From an uncultured Pseudomonadota bacterium (lineage in GTDB: Bacteria; Pseudomonadota; Gammaproteobacteria; Burkholderiales; Rhodocyclaceae): a stretch of DNA of 33,235 nt. Where the stretch lies: positions 1-33,235 of the forward strand of contig CAMLHL010000026.1 in assembly GCA_946479855.1 (NCBI GenBank), in the 5' to 3' direction. The position numbers and the translations under genes were made by a program. The notes below the pieces were generated by a model, which worked only from the letters and a program-made list of their open reading frames with translations, was not told the DNA's origin and made no database searches. Each line of letters begins with the position of its first letter. The stretch's first letter is position 1. Below are positions 18,033-27,165 of this stretch, one piece after another.

Positions 18033-20489
18033 ATGCCACGACCCAGCGAACTCCTTCCCGAAGCGCTCTACACCGCCTGCGACCCAGTACTTCTTTCGTT
18101 TTCCTCGACCGCCGAGTTATCAGAACTCGATCCGGTGCAGATTCATCCGCGTGCCATGGAGGCGCTGCATCTGGGACTCGATATGCCATACAGGGGCTAC
18201 AACCTGTTTGTTCTCGGGGAAGCTGGCAGCGGGCGTCATGCCATCGTACTGCAACAACTGAAACAGGAAAGCGTTCACGGCGCACCGCCTGCCGACTGGT
18301 GCTACGTGCTCGACTTTGCCGATTCGACCCGGGCGCGCCTGTTAAAACTCCCATGCGGGCGGGGGGCTCAGTTGTACAGCGACATGCAGGAATTTGTCGA
18401 CGAAATTACGACCACCATTGCCGCAGCCTTTGAAGGCGACGAATACCGTGCACGCGTCGAATCGCTGCAGGAGGAGGAAAAAAAGCGCGAGGAAGACGCG
18501 GTGCGCCAACTCGGCCAGGATTCGCAGGATGACGGGGTGGCCCTGTTGCGCACTCCCCACGGCTTCGCCTTCGTGCCTATGAAGAATACCGAGGAGACGA
18601 TGTCTCCGGAAGAGTTCACCGCCCTTTCGGATGAACAAAAAAACGAATTCGAGGCCAAGATTCGGGCCAATCACGAAAAGCTGCACCGGCTGATGAATGA
18701 GTTCCCGCACTGGCGCAGGGAGATACAGAAGGCTATCAAGAATCTCGGCACCGACGCGCTACGGCTCGCGGTCGGCCATCTGATCGAGGAGATCAAGCTC
18801 CATTACGCGGATTTGCCCGATGTCACAGCCTACCTCGACGCCGTGATGCAGGATATTCTCGAAAGTGGGCAGTCAATTCACGAATCGGTAAAGAGCGACG
18901 ATGATGGTGAAACCACTCTCTATTCGGGCGCCATCTCGGTCCACCGCTATCGGGTCAACCTGCTGGTTGAGAACCCTGCGAGCGGAGAACGCCCGATAAT
19001 TTACGAGGATAATCCAACACTGCAGAATCTGGTCGGGCGCATCGAACACCATGTGCACATGGGTACGCTGATCAGCAACTTCACCTTGATCAAGGCAGGC
19101 GCCCTGCACCGGGCCAATGGTGGCTTCCTCGTCATCGATGCCCGCAAGCTGCTCTCCCAAGCCTACGCTTGGGACGGTCTCAAGCGGACGCTGCGTTCAG
19201 GAGAGGTCCGCATTGAATCGCTGGCCGAGCTGGTCGGCCTGAGCAGCACGGTGCAACTGGAGCCGGAACCACTGCCGCTCGACCTCAAGGTGATCCTGAT
19301 CGGCGAGCGCATCATCTATTACCTGCTGGCCGAACTCGACCCGGATTTTCTGGGGCTGTTCAAGATCAATGCCGATCTCGAAAGCGAAGTCACCCGTACG
19401 CCGGAAGGCACCGCCCAGTATGCCCGCCTGATCGCCACCCTGGCCCACCGCGATGGACTGCGTCCGCTCTCGGCTCCAGCCGTTGCGCGCGTCATCGAAC
19501 ACGCCGCCCGGCTGGCCGGTAATGCCGAGAAGCTGACCACACAGACTCAGCCGCTGAGCGACCTGATGCGCGAAGCCGACCACGTCGCCGACACCGCTGG
19601 CGCAGGCGTGATCGAGCGCGAACACGTCGAAAGCGCCCTTCATGCGCATCGCCACCGTAACGAACGTATCCAGGAGCGCTATCAGGAGGAAATTCTCCGC
19701 GGCCAGCTATTGATTGCAACCGATGGCCTGCACGTTGGCCAGATCAACGGTCTCGCCGTCGCCATGCTCGGCGAGAGCAGCTTTGCCCACCCGGTGCGCA
19801 TCACCGCAACCGTGCGCATGGGCGAAGGTGAAATCATCGACATCGAGCGTGAAGTGGAACTTGGTGGTCCCATCCACTCCAAGGGGGTGCTGATCCTGTC
19901 GTCCTTCCTGGCTGCCCGCTTCGGCTGGGCCATGCCGCTATCGCTACGCGCCAGCCTTGTTTTCGAGCAATCGTACGGCGGCGTCGAAGGCGACAGCGCC
20001 TCATTGGCCGAGTTGGCAGCCCTGCTCTCCACCATTTCCGCCGTTCCGATCCGCCAGTCGCTGGCGGTCACCGGCTCGGTCAATCAGTTCGGTATTGTCC
20101 AACCGGTCGGCGGAATTAACGAAAAAATCGAGGGTTTTTTTGAAATCTGCGCCGCTCGCGGTCTAACCGGTGGGCAGGGGGTCATCATTCCGGCTGCGAA
20201 CGTCTGTCACCTGATGCTGGAACCGTCCGTCGTCACGGCGGTGCGTGAAGGACGTTTCCATATCTGGGCCGTGCATGACACGGACGAAGCGATGGAATTG
20301 CTTACCGGCCTAGAGGCAGGCGAGCCGAATGAAGAGGGAGAGGTACCCGAAGGGACGCTGAACTTTCATATCGCCCTGCAACTGGCTGAACTGGCGCAGA
20401 TGCATCAGGAAATGCTGCATCCACCCCGTTCTCGCAAGCCCCGCAAACGAAAAGCCAAGCCGGCCAAGGCCAACCGGCCTCAGACATAA
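18033..20489 (+). CDS. Lon-related (LonC-like) ATP-binding protease
   Basis: An 818-residue protein with an N-terminal AAA-like domain, a long helical coiled-coil insertion (about 130-250) and a C-terminal Lon-type Ser-Lys protease domain. S655 in EGDSASLAEL and K698 in VGGINEKIEGF form the dyad, 43 residues apart as in Lon. The first P-loop reads GEAGSGRHAI: the Lys is Arg and no Ser/Thr follows, so nucleotide binding there is probably weak, as noted for LonC-type members. HRANGGFLVIDARKLL and LDLKVILIGERIIYYLL resemble Walker B/sensor regions. The C-terminus is Lys/Arg-rich. The start ATG has only a distant AAGGGA. Likely a cytoplasmic quality-control or stress protease; it is not the housekeeping lonA. 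Confidence 0.92.
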   Translation: MPRPSELLPEALYTACDPVLLSFSSTAELSELDPVQIHPRAMEALHLGLDMPYRGYNLFVLGEAGSGRHAIVLQQLKQESVHGAPPADWCYVLDFADSTRARLLKLPCGRGAQLYSDMQEFVDEITTTIAAAFEGDEYRARVESLQEEEKKREEDAVRQLGQDSQDDGVALLRTPHGFAFVPMKNTEETMSPEEFTALSDEQKNEFEAKIRANHEKLHRLMNEFPHWRREIQKAIKNLGTDALRLAVGHLIEEIKLHYADLPDVTAYLDAVMQDILESGQSIHESVKSDDDGETTLYSGAISVHRYRVNLLVENPASGERPIIYEDNPTLQNLVGRIEHHVHMGTLISNFTLIKAGALHRANGGFLVIDARKLLSQAYAWDGLKRTLRSGEVRIESLAELVGLSSTVQLEPEPLPLDLKVILIGERIIYYLLAELDPDFLGLFKINADLESEVTRTPEGTAQYARLIATLAHRDGLRPLSAPAVARVIEHAARLAGNAEKLTTQTQPLSDLMREADHVADTAGAGVIEREHVESALHAHRHRNERIQERYQEEILRGQLLIATDGLHVGQINGLAVAMLGESSFAHPVRITATVRMGEGEIIDIEREVELGGPIHSKGVLILSSFLAARFGWAMPLSLRASLVFEQSYGGVEGDSASLAELAALLSTISAVPIRQSLAVTGSVNQFGIVQPVGGINEKIEGFFEICAARGLTGGQGVIIPAANVCHLMLEPSVVTAVREGRFHIWAVHDTDEAMELLTGLEAGEPNEEGEVPEGTLNFHIALQLAELAQMHQEMLHPPRSRKPRKRKAKPAKANRPQT

Positions 20490-20513
20490 TGTGGCGAGGC
20501 GTCGTGCAATGAA

Positions 20514-20538
20514 GGCCAGGTTATCGCTAATCCTGGCC
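20514..20538. terminator. Hairpin between convergent lonC-like and solute-binding-protein genes
   Basis: GGCCAGG (20514-20520) and CCTGGCC (20532-20538) form a 7-bp GC-rich stem with an 11-nt loop in the 57-bp gap between two convergent genes. There is no T-tract; a bidirectional terminator is plausible from position. Confidence 0.4.
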
Positions 20539-20546
20539 AGTTCATC

Positions 20547-21392
20547 TCAGGCTTCCCGCCAGGTTATTTGATGACGCTTGAAGATTGCCGCCAGACTTCC
20601 ATCCTGCTTCAATTCTGCCAACGCCCGCGTCAGAGCCGCCACCAGATCGACAGCTTCTGCCTTGACCGCCATGCCAAGCGGCCACTGTTTCAAGCTGAGT
20701 TCAGCCATTTTGACTTCATCGATGGCGAAGCGCTGGTCACCGCGCAATGCCCCCTCCAGTTCGCCCCGCGGCGAGAGAACCGCCGATATGGCTCCTTCGC
20801 CCAAGGCCTTGGCAGCTTCCTCAACGGAATGAAAATGCACCACGTTGTCCCGCAGCCGGCCGCGCAGCACGCTCAAGAGAAAGGAGTCGGCCAGCGTATC
20901 GCCCTCGACACCGATTTTCTCGCGGGTAAACACCTCCAGGGCAACAGCGGCTGACCCGCTAGGCACCGGCACGCGGGAGGCTATCCGCGCCATGGCCATG
21001 GTTTCCTGATGGTAGGTGCCGAAGATATGCACCTTGTCGTTAGCCTTGGCGAGAATTTCGTCGACCGGCACATGCATCATCACATCAGCCGCTTCGCCCC
21101 GCAGATAGTGCCCCTTCCAGACCATGTTACGTAGATCGTCGCTCATGTCCTCGCCGGCCTTGAAGCTGATGATTTCCGGACGCAACCCGAGTTTTCCGGC
21201 CAGTGCCTTGGCCAAATCTATATCGATCCCCTTCCCTGCATCTGAGTAGGGCTGGAATTTTTCATAGACAGCAAAGGACAGTCGGCCGCGCTGGCGAATC
21301 GCGTCCATTTCTTCGTCCGCCAAGGCCGGCAACGCCGTAGCAAGCGGCAAGGCGGCAAGCATCTGCAGAAAATGGCGACGGTTATTGGCCAT
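20547..21392 (-). CDS. Family 3 periplasmic solute-binding protein with Tat-like signal
   Basis: A 281-residue protein. The N-terminus has a twin-arginine motif (NRRHFLQ), a hydrophobic stretch and ALADE as the probable cleavage region, suggesting Tat export. The mature part begins AIRQRGRLSFAVYEKFQPYSD and continues GIDIDLAKALAGKLGL, the classical amino-acid-type binding-protein fold, with DVMMHVPVDE and a C-terminal ALTRALAELKQDGSLAAIFKRH. No permease or ATPase gene is adjacent, so it is an orphan binding protein; a sensor or non-transport role is possible. A GGGGGG run lies just upstream of the ATG, and a short ORF (21486-21385) overlaps its start. Ligand unknown. Confidence 0.9.
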   Translation of the reverse strand: MANNRRHFLQMLAALPLATALPALADEEMDAIRQRGRLSFAVYEKFQPYSDAGKGIDIDLAKALAGKLGLRPEIISFKAGEDMSDDLRNMVWKGHYLRGEAADVMMHVPVDEILAKANDKVHIFGTYHQETMAMARIASRVPVPSGSAAVALEVFTREKIGVEGDTLADSFLLSVLRGRLRDNVVHFHSVEEAAKALGEGAISAVLSPRGELEGALRGDQRFAIDEVKMAELSLKQWPLGMAVKAEAVDLVAALTRALAELKQDGSLAAIFKRHQITWREA

Positions 21393-21486
21393 GCTGCCCC
21401 CCGTGCGATGCGCTGACGGAAATAGTGGCGAAATTCAGGGGTACGTTCGCGCAAAGCGTCGATGGACCGAGAATATGGCTGGGCAT
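21385..21486 (-). CDS. Possible leader ORF overlapping the solute-binding-protein start
   Basis: ATG at 21486 follows GAGGAG by 7 bp, a better ribosome binding site than that of the binding-protein gene itself. The 33-residue frame (MPSHILGPSTLCANVPLNFA onward) ends at a TAA just inside the downstream gene, which would allow translational coupling. Another frame across the same bases reads AQPYSRSIDALRERTPEF and then HYFRQRIARG and looks more protein-like, but it lacks a start. So this may instead be the 3' remnant of a frameshifted small gene. Confidence 0.3.
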
Positions 21487-21677
21487 GCTACGTCTCCTCT
21501 ATAACGAATTTGATTTTTTCCGGCATCGATTTTAGGGGGACTACGACCAAACAAAAGCCCACCCGCCGCCACTAGGCAAAATCAACCTTCAACCCAGGCA
21601 AATTGCCCGGACATGGCGTTTGATCATGAGGGCGGGAAAAGTTCACACGGGGCGGCCCCGGGCAATCATTTTTCTGA

Positions 21678-22493
21678 TCAGGGCTCGAATCCCGCCCGCT
21701 GGCAAAGGGCCAGATAAACCTGGCCATCGAGCTCGGAACCCGGCGGCAACCCGGCCTGCAATCGGAAACTGGCGATTGCATTGCGAGTGCGCTGACCGAT
21801 CACTCCATCGATCTTTCCCGGCGCGTAGCCGAGATACATCAGCGCGACCTGAGCAGCCCGCAACTGCAGATTGGGCATCGAGCCCGATGACAACCTGACA
21901 TACGACTGTTCCAGCTTAATGTCGTACTGGTTCTGGGCATAGCTCTTGCCGTTATAGCCCCGGGCAAATCCGGCCCAGTCTCGTCTCCGCAAGGCCTTGT
22001 GCAAATTCTGCGAGCGCAGAAAATTGGCCATGGCCTGAATCTGAGCATCTTCGCTATCCAGCATCGCCAGGACCATGGCCTCAGCCGAATCAAAGCCGGC
22101 CAGGGCTGCATTGAAACCCATGATCTGGCCCAAGCCCCAGGAGACAGCCCGCAACGCCGGTTCAATCCCTAAACCGGCCTTTTTGCTCAAGGTGAGCGCT
22201 TCTTCCAGTTTCCCGTATTGGCTCGCCAATCCGCCGTACCCTCCCTGCGGGCCGGAAAGATGGGGGGCAACGACATCAAAGCACCCGTTCGTTTCCCGAC
22301 GGAAAATATGGCGTTCGAACAGAATCTGCGGCCGGCCATCCTGACGGAACCCGCATCCCTGGGTTACGCCCGAAGTCTCGACATCGATGACGGACCAGAT
22401 GACGGCAGCCTCGTCAGGCTGCAATCCCATGCAATCAAGTGCGCTTCCCAAGCCTTTTGACGACAGGGGACGCTTCTTGCCAATGAATTCCAT
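21678..22493 (-). CDS. N-acetylmuramidase (DUF3380-type) with C-terminal peptidoglycan-binding domain
   Basis: A 271-residue two-domain lysin. Residues about 25-195 form the N-acetylmuramidase domain, with the catalytic Glu probably E39 in SVIDVETSG; FERHIFRRETNG, SWGLGQIMGFNAALAGF and FARGYNGKSYAQNQYD are typical of phage and Salmonella-type members. Residues about 205-268 form a peptidoglycan-binding type 1 domain (RAAQVALMYLGYAPGKIDGV and RTRNAIASFRLQAGL). No signal peptide is visible, so it would need a holin-like exit or cell lysis. No other phage gene is near. It is probably a domesticated or residual phage endolysin, or a secreted effector delivered by another route. Confidence 0.9.
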   Translation of the reverse strand: MEFIGKKRPLSSKGLGSALDCMGLQPDEAAVIWSVIDVETSGVTQGCGFRQDGRPQILFERHIFRRETNGCFDVVAPHLSGPQGGYGGLASQYGKLEEALTLSKKAGLGIEPALRAVSWGLGQIMGFNAALAGFDSAEAMVLAMLDSEDAQIQAMANFLRSQNLHKALRRRDWAGFARGYNGKSYAQNQYDIKLEQSYVRLSSGSMPNLQLRAAQVALMYLGYAPGKIDGVIGQRTRNAIASFRLQAGLPPGSELDGQVYLALCQRAGFEP

Positions 22494-22572
22494 TTCCGCT
22501 CTCCTGAAGCCGGATCTTGAAAGATCCCGTCAGCGGATACGATACTCCAACATTGACATCTGCAGGAAAATG

Positions 22573-22590
22573 ACAATTCAATGGAATTGT
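22573..22590 (-). terminator. AT-rich hairpin downstream of the ankyrin gene
   Basis: ACAATTC (22573-22579) and GAATTGT (22584-22590) are perfect arms around 4 nt, flanked by T4 on the plus side and CATTTT on the minus side. It lies about 50 bp after the stop of the minus-strand ankyrin gene and could end the mltG operon; a regulator site for the lysin gene downstream is the alternative. Confidence 0.35.
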
Positions 22591-22639
22591 TTTAACAGGT
22601 ACCAAGTGGCTGCAAGGCCCCTCGCATCATCGTTCGCGC

Positions 22640-23302
22640 TCAGCGCACCTCGATAGTCGCAGTCCGTCCGGATTTTCCTCCTGCGCGGCGCAGAAGTTCG
22701 GCAATATCCGTATTGTTGGATCGCATCGCAAGATCGAGCGCAGTCTCACCAGTATCGAGTATCAGGTTCGGATTGGCCTTGCTATTTAACAACAGGCGAA
22801 CAACCTCGATGTGCCCGTTGCGTGAGGCGGCGATCAGTGGCGTCGTGCCGTTTTCGGCCGGGAGATTGACGTCGGCACCGGATTTGATCAGGAATTTTGC
22901 AATATCCAAATAGCCGGCAAACGATGCGTAGGCCAATGGTGTCCACCCGCGCATGTTGACCGCTGCACCACCGGCGACAAGAAGTTCGGCAATTTTCAGT
23001 TGCCCCCGAATGGCAGCGATCCGCAAGGCGGTGTCGCCGGCGGAGTTACGGGCATTCAATTTGGCGCCATGCTTGACCAGATAGCCAGCCAGTTCAACAT
23101 GGCCATCCCGCGTGGCGAGTATGAGCAGGGTATTTCCCTCGATATCCGTGGTATCGATCGACGCTCCCTTGTTGATCAGGGTGGCCACTTCGTGCGTATC
23201 GCCGGCCTTGGTTGCACTGATCAGATCATCATAGGTATCGGCGCCGGCCAGCATCGGGATGGCCAATGCGACGGTCAACAGCAGTTTTTTGATCATTTTC
23301 AT
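22640..23302 (-). CDS. Periplasmic ankyrin-repeat protein
   Basis: A 220-residue protein with a Sec signal peptide (MKMIKKLLLTVALAIPMLAGA) and about five ankyrin repeats covering nearly all of the mature protein (for example EGNTLLILATRDGHVELAGYLV, AGDTALRIAAIRGQLKIAEL, GTTPLIAASRNGHIEVVRLL). The C-terminus is short and basic. The start overlaps the tatD stop (ATGA), so it is the last gene of the mltG-tmk-holB-pilZ-tatD chain. Exported ankyrin proteins act in some bacteria as catalase or envelope-stress partners, but no such partner gene is here. Likely a protein-protein interaction module; partner unknown. Confidence 0.9.
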   Translation of the reverse strand: MKMIKKLLLTVALAIPMLAGADTYDDLISATKAGDTHEVATLINKGASIDTTDIEGNTLLILATRDGHVELAGYLVKHGAKLNARNSAGDTALRIAAIRGQLKIAELLVAGGAAVNMRGWTPLAYASFAGYLDIAKFLIKSGADVNLPAENGTTPLIAASRNGHIEVVRLLLNSKANPNLILDTGETALDLAMRSNNTDIAELLRRAGGKSGRTATIEVR

Positions 23303-24072
23303 GGTCGTTGGGCGTGGGTGAACAGCGAAAAGAAATTATCGGTGGTGGCCTGCCGGATTAGTTCAATCGGCTGCGAGCGCAGCCGGGCAATTTCTTCGGC
23401 CACATAACGAACATAGGCCGGTTCGTTCGGTTTGCCGCGATACGGTACCGGCGCCAGGTATGGTGAATCGGTTTCGACGAGGATCCGGTCAAGCGGGCAT
23501 CGCTGGGCGACTTCCTTGACGACGGTGGCATTCTTGAATGTAACGATGCCGGAAAACGAAAGATAAAAGCCAAGATCGAGGGCCTGGCTGGCAATCTCCC
23601 AGTTTTCGGTAAAGCAATGCATGACGCCACCGACCGCTTCGGCCCCCTCTTCCCGCAGGACGCGCAACGTATCGAGTGCCGAATCACGGGTATGGACGAT
23701 CAGTGGCTTGCCGCAACGCCGTGCTGCCCGAATATGGGTGCGAAAACGTTCTCGCTGCCACTCCGGCTTGTCCTTCTGCCAGTAGTAATCGAGCCCGGTT
23801 TCGCCGATGCCGAGCACTTTGGGATGGCTGGCCAGTTCGACGAGGCGATCTTCACTGGCGTCTTCGACATCGGTGTATTCGGGATGAACTCCGACAGTGG
23901 CATACAGTCGGGGCTCCTGCTCGGCCAGCGCCAGCACCTTGGGAAAATCTTCGAGATTGACGCCGATACAGACAGCCAGGCCGACCTGGTTTTCCTGCAT
24001 GTGCTGCAGAACCTCCGGCAAACGACTAGCCAGATCAGGGAAATCGAGATGGCAGTGGGAGTCGACCAGCAT
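23299..24072 (-). CDS. TatD-family metal-dependent DNase/hydrolase (YcfH-like)
   Basis: A 257-residue amidohydrolase-fold protein. Metal and catalytic motifs are complete: H6 and H8 in VDSHCHLDF, Glu in GIGETGLDYYW, His in LIVHTRDS and GVMHCFT, and Asp in LVETDSPYLAPVPYRGK. The length is standard for TatD/YcfH (about 255-265). Homologues show 3'-5' exonuclease or DNase activity. It sits 9 bp after pilZ and overlaps the ankyrin gene by 4 bp. The position after holB and pilZ is the common arrangement in proteobacteria. Confidence 0.95.
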   Translation of the reverse strand: MLVDSHCHLDFPDLASRLPEVLQHMQENQVGLAVCIGVNLEDFPKVLALAEQEPRLYATVGVHPEYTDVEDASEDRLVELASHPKVLGIGETGLDYYWQKDKPEWQRERFRTHIRAARRCGKPLIVHTRDSALDTLRVLREEGAEAVGGVMHCFTENWEIASQALDLGFYLSFSGIVTFKNATVVKEVAQRCPLDRILVETDSPYLAPVPYRGKPNEPAYVRYVAEEIARLRSQPIELIRQATTDNFFSLFTHAQRP

Positions 24073-24081
24073 TCCGGTCGA

Positions 24082-24444
24082 TCAGAGGGTGTGCGTCGGC
24101 CGGGCCGACTGCATGACACCGCCGAGCAGCCCTTCGATCTTGCGACGCGCTTCCTGACCACTTTCGTCGTTGTTGAAGTGCACGCCGATTCCCTGCGCCC
24201 GACCATTCTGGGCCCCCGCCGGCGTAATCCAGACAATCGTTCCAGCAATCGGGAGCTTGGCGGGATCATCCATCAACGACAACAGCATGAAGACTTCATC
24301 GCCGATCTTGTAGCTGCGGGTTGTCGGGATGAAGATGCCGCCGCCCCGCAAATGCGGCATGAATGCGGCGTAAAGCGCCGATTTTGAATTGATATTCAGC
24401 GAGAGAACGCTCGGGCGCTGGGGAGCGGGTTTGGCTTCACTCAT
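24082..24444 (-). CDS. pilZ: PilZ-domain protein (type IV pilus-associated)
   Basis: A 120-residue single-domain protein. RPSVLSLNINSKSALYAAFMPHLRGGGIFIPT followed by IGDEVFMLLSLMDDPAKLPIAGTIVWITP and GIGVHF matches the canonical PilZ of type IV pilus biogenesis. That member lacks the RxxxR and NxSxxG c-di-GMP motifs, and neither is evident here. It acts with the pilus ATPase PilB and FimX-type proteins. The holB-pilZ linkage (6-bp gap) is the classical location in beta- and gammaproteobacteria. Confidence 0.93.
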   Translation of the reverse strand: MSEAKPAPQRPSVLSLNINSKSALYAAFMPHLRGGGIFIPTTRSYKIGDEVFMLLSLMDDPAKLPIAGTIVWITPAGAQNGRAQGIGVHFNNDESGQEARRKIEGLLGGVMQSARPTHTL

Positions 24445-24450
24445 TGGCGA

Positions 24451-25470
24451 TCAATTGGCAAACAGGGCTCGGTAATCCAGAAAGAGGCCTTCCAGGAAGA
24501 GGCGCGCATTGAGCGGCTGCTCGGCCTCCTGGCGACGGGATATTACAGCTCGATACGACTGCATCAAGCGTGCAGCCGGAATCATATCAGCCAAGCCCGA
24601 AATTGTGGGCTGCTGGGGGAGAAAATAACGCACAGGCATAGCATTCTTGGCCAGTGTCAGATCGACCAGCCATTTCTGTAATGCTTCGACGACATGTTTC
24701 AACAGCAGTTTCCCCTTGCTGTCCTTGATGGCTTTCTCCAGCTCGGCGGCGATGGTCAGCGGATCTCCGCTGCGGCCGGCGCCCAGGCGAGCGGCCAGCA
24801 GTTCGAGCCAGGCATTCTGACCGCTTGCCGCCATATCGAGCGCCAGGCCGGGCGAGCCGCCGGCCAACGCCAGCCAGCGCTCGGGCTGGGCCAATCCTTC
24901 TTCAGTCAGGATCTTGGCTGCCACCCTGGTCGGCGGAACCGGGACCGGCACCATCTGGCAGCGGCTCCGGATAGTTGCCAACAAGCGCATCGGTTCATTT
25001 GAAACCATTAAAAATAAAGTACCTGCAGATGGTTCCTCAAGTGTTTTAAGAAGAGAATTAGCGGTGCTGCGATTCATAGCCTCGGTAGGGTTGACGATGA
25101 CGATCCGCAAACCGCCACGGTGCGTGCCGATAGTGAAGAATTCATCCAGTGCGCGCACTTGGTCGATGGTGATTTGCTGGCTGGGTTTTTTCTTGCCATC
25201 CTCAACCTCGACGTCTTCGCCCAGCGCATCCGGTTGCAGTAAGCGAAAATCCGGGTGATTGCCCTGCGCGAACCAGTTGCAGGCCAGGCATTTACCGCAG
25301 GCCAGACCATCTGCCCGGGGAGACTCGCACAACAGACTAGCGGCAAAACGACGCGCCAGCTCGAATTTCCCCAAACCTTTTTGGCCAACTAGGAGCAATG
25401 AATGCGGCAAGCGATCCCGCCTTGCCTGCAAACCCATCCAAATTTTTGAGTGAAGCTCAATTACATTCAT
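24451..25470 (-). CDS. holB: DNA polymerase III subunit delta'
   Basis: A clamp-loader subunit of the replicative polymerase, 339 residues. The AAA+ module carries a P-loop-like [11 protein letters not shown], a four-Cys zinc motif ([17 protein letters not shown]), [21 protein letters not shown] and the SRC motif in ATIRSRCQ. The ATG at 25470 is chosen because it overlaps the tmk stop (ATGA); a TTG two codons earlier also opens the frame. Essential housekeeping gene in the mltG-tmk-holB-pilZ-tatD chain. Confidence 0.96.
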   Translation of the reverse strand: MNVIELHSKIWMGLQARRDRLPHSLLLVGQKGLGKFELARRFAASLLCESPRADGLACGKCLACNWFAQGNHPDFRLLQPDALGEDVEVEDGKKKPSQQITIDQVRALDEFFTIGTHRGGLRIVIVNPTEAMNRSTANSLLKTLEEPSAGTLFLMVSNEPMRLLATIRSRCQMVPVPVPPTRVAAKILTEEGLAQPERWLALAGGSPGLALDMAASGQNAWLELLAARLGAGRSGDPLTIAAELEKAIKDSKGKLLLKHVVEALQKWLVDLTLAKNAMPVRYFLPQQPTISGLADMIPAARLMQSYRAVISRRQEAEQPLNARLFLEGLFLDYRALFAN

Positions 25471-26081
25471 AAACAATCAACTGTAATGATTTGTTCAAGT
25501 TGTTTACGAATATTTTCGATAGTCTGATTGGCATCAATCAGACGAATTCGCGAGGGGCTCGCGTGCGCCCTTTCCAGGTAGGCCAGGCGAACGCGCTCAT
25601 GAAAATCTGCGCGCTCTTGCTCGAACTTGTCGAGCACGCGATTGGCCAAGGCAATGCGCTCGCGCGCCACGTCCAGCGGCAGGTCAAACAACAGCGTCAG
25701 ATCGGGTTGCAGATGCCCATGGACCCAGTGCTCAAGGGTCAGAAACTTGGCACGATCGAGGCCGCGACCGCCGCCCTGATAGGCGTAGGTCGCATCGCTG
25801 AAGCGGTCGCAGACCACCCATTCGCCACGCGCCAGGGCGGGTTCGATCAAGCGGGCCAGATGCTCGCGACGGGCGGCGAACATCAGCAGGGTTTCGGTCT
25901 CAAGATGCATCGGTTCATTGAGCAGCAACTCGCGCAGCTTTTCGCCCAAGTGCGTCCCCCCCGGCTCGCGCGTCACATGCACCGCCTTGCCGCGTTCACG
26001 CAGAAATTCCGCCAGCCATTCGACGTGGCTGCTTTTGCCGGCACCGTCGATGCCCTCGAAAGTGATGAATTTACCGTTCAC
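25467..26081 (-). CDS. tmk: Thymidylate kinase
   Basis: Phosphorylates dTMP to dTDP. The 204-residue protein has the P-loop [16 protein letters not shown] at the N-terminus, [15 protein letters not shown] (the DRX/TREPGGT motif that binds dTMP), [19 protein letters not shown], and a LID region with [13 protein letters not shown]. The length is standard. The start overlaps the mltG stop by 4 bp and the stop overlaps holB, so the three genes are translationally coupled. Confidence 0.97.
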   Translation of the reverse strand: MNGKFITFEGIDGAGKSSHVEWLAEFLRERGKAVHVTREPGGTHLGEKLRELLLNEPMHLETETLLMFAARREHLARLIEPALARGEWVVCDRFSDATYAYQGGGRGLDRAKFLTLEHWVHGHLQPDLTLLFDLPLDVARERIALANRVLDKFEQERADFHERVRLAYLERAHASPSRIRLIDANQTIENIRKQLEQIITVDCL

Positions 26082-27073
26082 TTCCCACCCCTCTGATATT
26101 TATTAACCGCTTTGTTGTGGTCGTCCAATGTCCCGGAAAACTCGCTGCTGCCATCGCCCCGCGCCACGAAATAGAGCGCTTCGCTGGGCGCCGGATTCAA
26201 TGCCGCATGCAGGGATGCCTGCCCGGGCATGGCAATCGGCGTCGGCGGCAAACCGACACGCAGGTAGGTATTGTAGGGACCGTCATTTTGCAGATCGCGC
26301 TTTCGCAGGTTGCCGTCGAATTTCTCCCCCAGCCCGTAAATGACGGTCGGATCGGTCTGCAACAACATACCCCGGCGCAGGCGATTGATGAAAACTGCGG
26401 CAACCAGTTGCCGATCCGCCTCGCGGCCGGTTTCCTTCTCGACGATGGAAGCCATAATCAGCGCTTCGCCAGCCGTCTTGTACGGCAGGCCGGGGGCTCG
26501 GTTCTCCCACTCGGCATCGAGTTTGCGCTGCATGGCACGATGGGCGCGTGCCAGGAGTTCAAGGTCGCTAGATTGCTTGTCGAACAGGTAGGTATCCGGA
26601 AAAAGCTGCCCTTCCAGGCTGCCGACCTGCAGGCCCAGCCGTTCGATGATTTGTGCTTCACTGAGTTCAAGCGCCTCATGGACAAGATCGGGATGCTTGT
26701 CGAGCCGCGCCCGCCACTGGCGGAAAGTCCAGCCTTCCACAAGGGTGAGCTCGCCCTGCGTGACTTTCCCCTTGAGCAATTTGTCCAGCAGATGTCGCGG
26801 GGTAACCCCCTGATTCACGGCATAGCTGCCTGCCTTGATGGCGGTATCGGACCTGTTCAGCCTGGCCAGCATGGCGAGCAGTGTCGGATTGACGTCGATC
26901 CCGGCTTCACGCATCTGGGTGATCGCCGAACGCAGGCTGCTGCCGGAGGTCACCCGAAAATCAAGCGGCGAAGTGCTCAGCACCAGGGGCTGGCTGGCCC
27001 ACCACAACAGACCGCCGGCGGCAATGGCCAGCAACAGCGAGATGGAGAGAAATATCTTGATCAGGAAGCGCAC
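26078..27073 (-). CDS. mltG: Endolytic transglycosylase MltG (YceG)
   Basis: A membrane-anchored peptidoglycan terminase that cuts nascent glycan strands. The 331-residue protein has one N-terminal membrane helix (about 5-27), a LysM-like region (about 35-105) and the YceG domain with the catalytic Glu E212 in [14 protein letters not shown], plus [12 protein letters not shown] and [21 protein letters not shown]. It is the first gene of the minus-strand chain; its promoter must lie in the 92-bp gap shared with the divergent ygfZ gene. Confidence 0.96.
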   Translation of the reverse strand: MRFLIKIFLSISLLLAIAAGGLLWWASQPLVLSTSPLDFRVTSGSSLRSAITQMREAGIDVNPTLLAMLARLNRSDTAIKAGSYAVNQGVTPRHLLDKLLKGKVTQGELTLVEGWTFRQWRARLDKHPDLVHEALELSEAQIIERLGLQVGSLEGQLFPDTYLFDKQSSDLELLARAHRAMQRKLDAEWENRAPGLPYKTAGEALIMASIVEKETGREADRQLVAAVFINRLRRGMLLQTDPTVIYGLGEKFDGNLRKRDLQNDGPYNTYLRVGLPPTPIAMPGQASLHAALNPAPSEALYFVARGDGSSEFSGTLDDHNKAVNKYQRGGK

Positions 27074-27099
27074 GGGAACTCGTTGGCGGCAAGGAGGTC

Positions 27100-27140
27100 T
27101 TGCCCGTGTGGAACGAGCACGTTATAACCAGCGATATAAT
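27100..27140 (+). promoter_or_regulatory. Putative sigma-70 promoter of the ygfZ gene
   Basis: TTGCCC (27100-27105), a 17-bp spacer and TATAAC (27123-27128) form a good -35/-10 pair. A perfect TATAAT at 27135-27140, preceded by GCGA, could serve as an alternative -10. Both lie shortly before the ygfZ ribosome binding site (GGAG, 27157-27160). Confidence 0.5.
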
Positions 27141-27165
27141 ATCCGAAACCCCATCTGGAGCCCCT

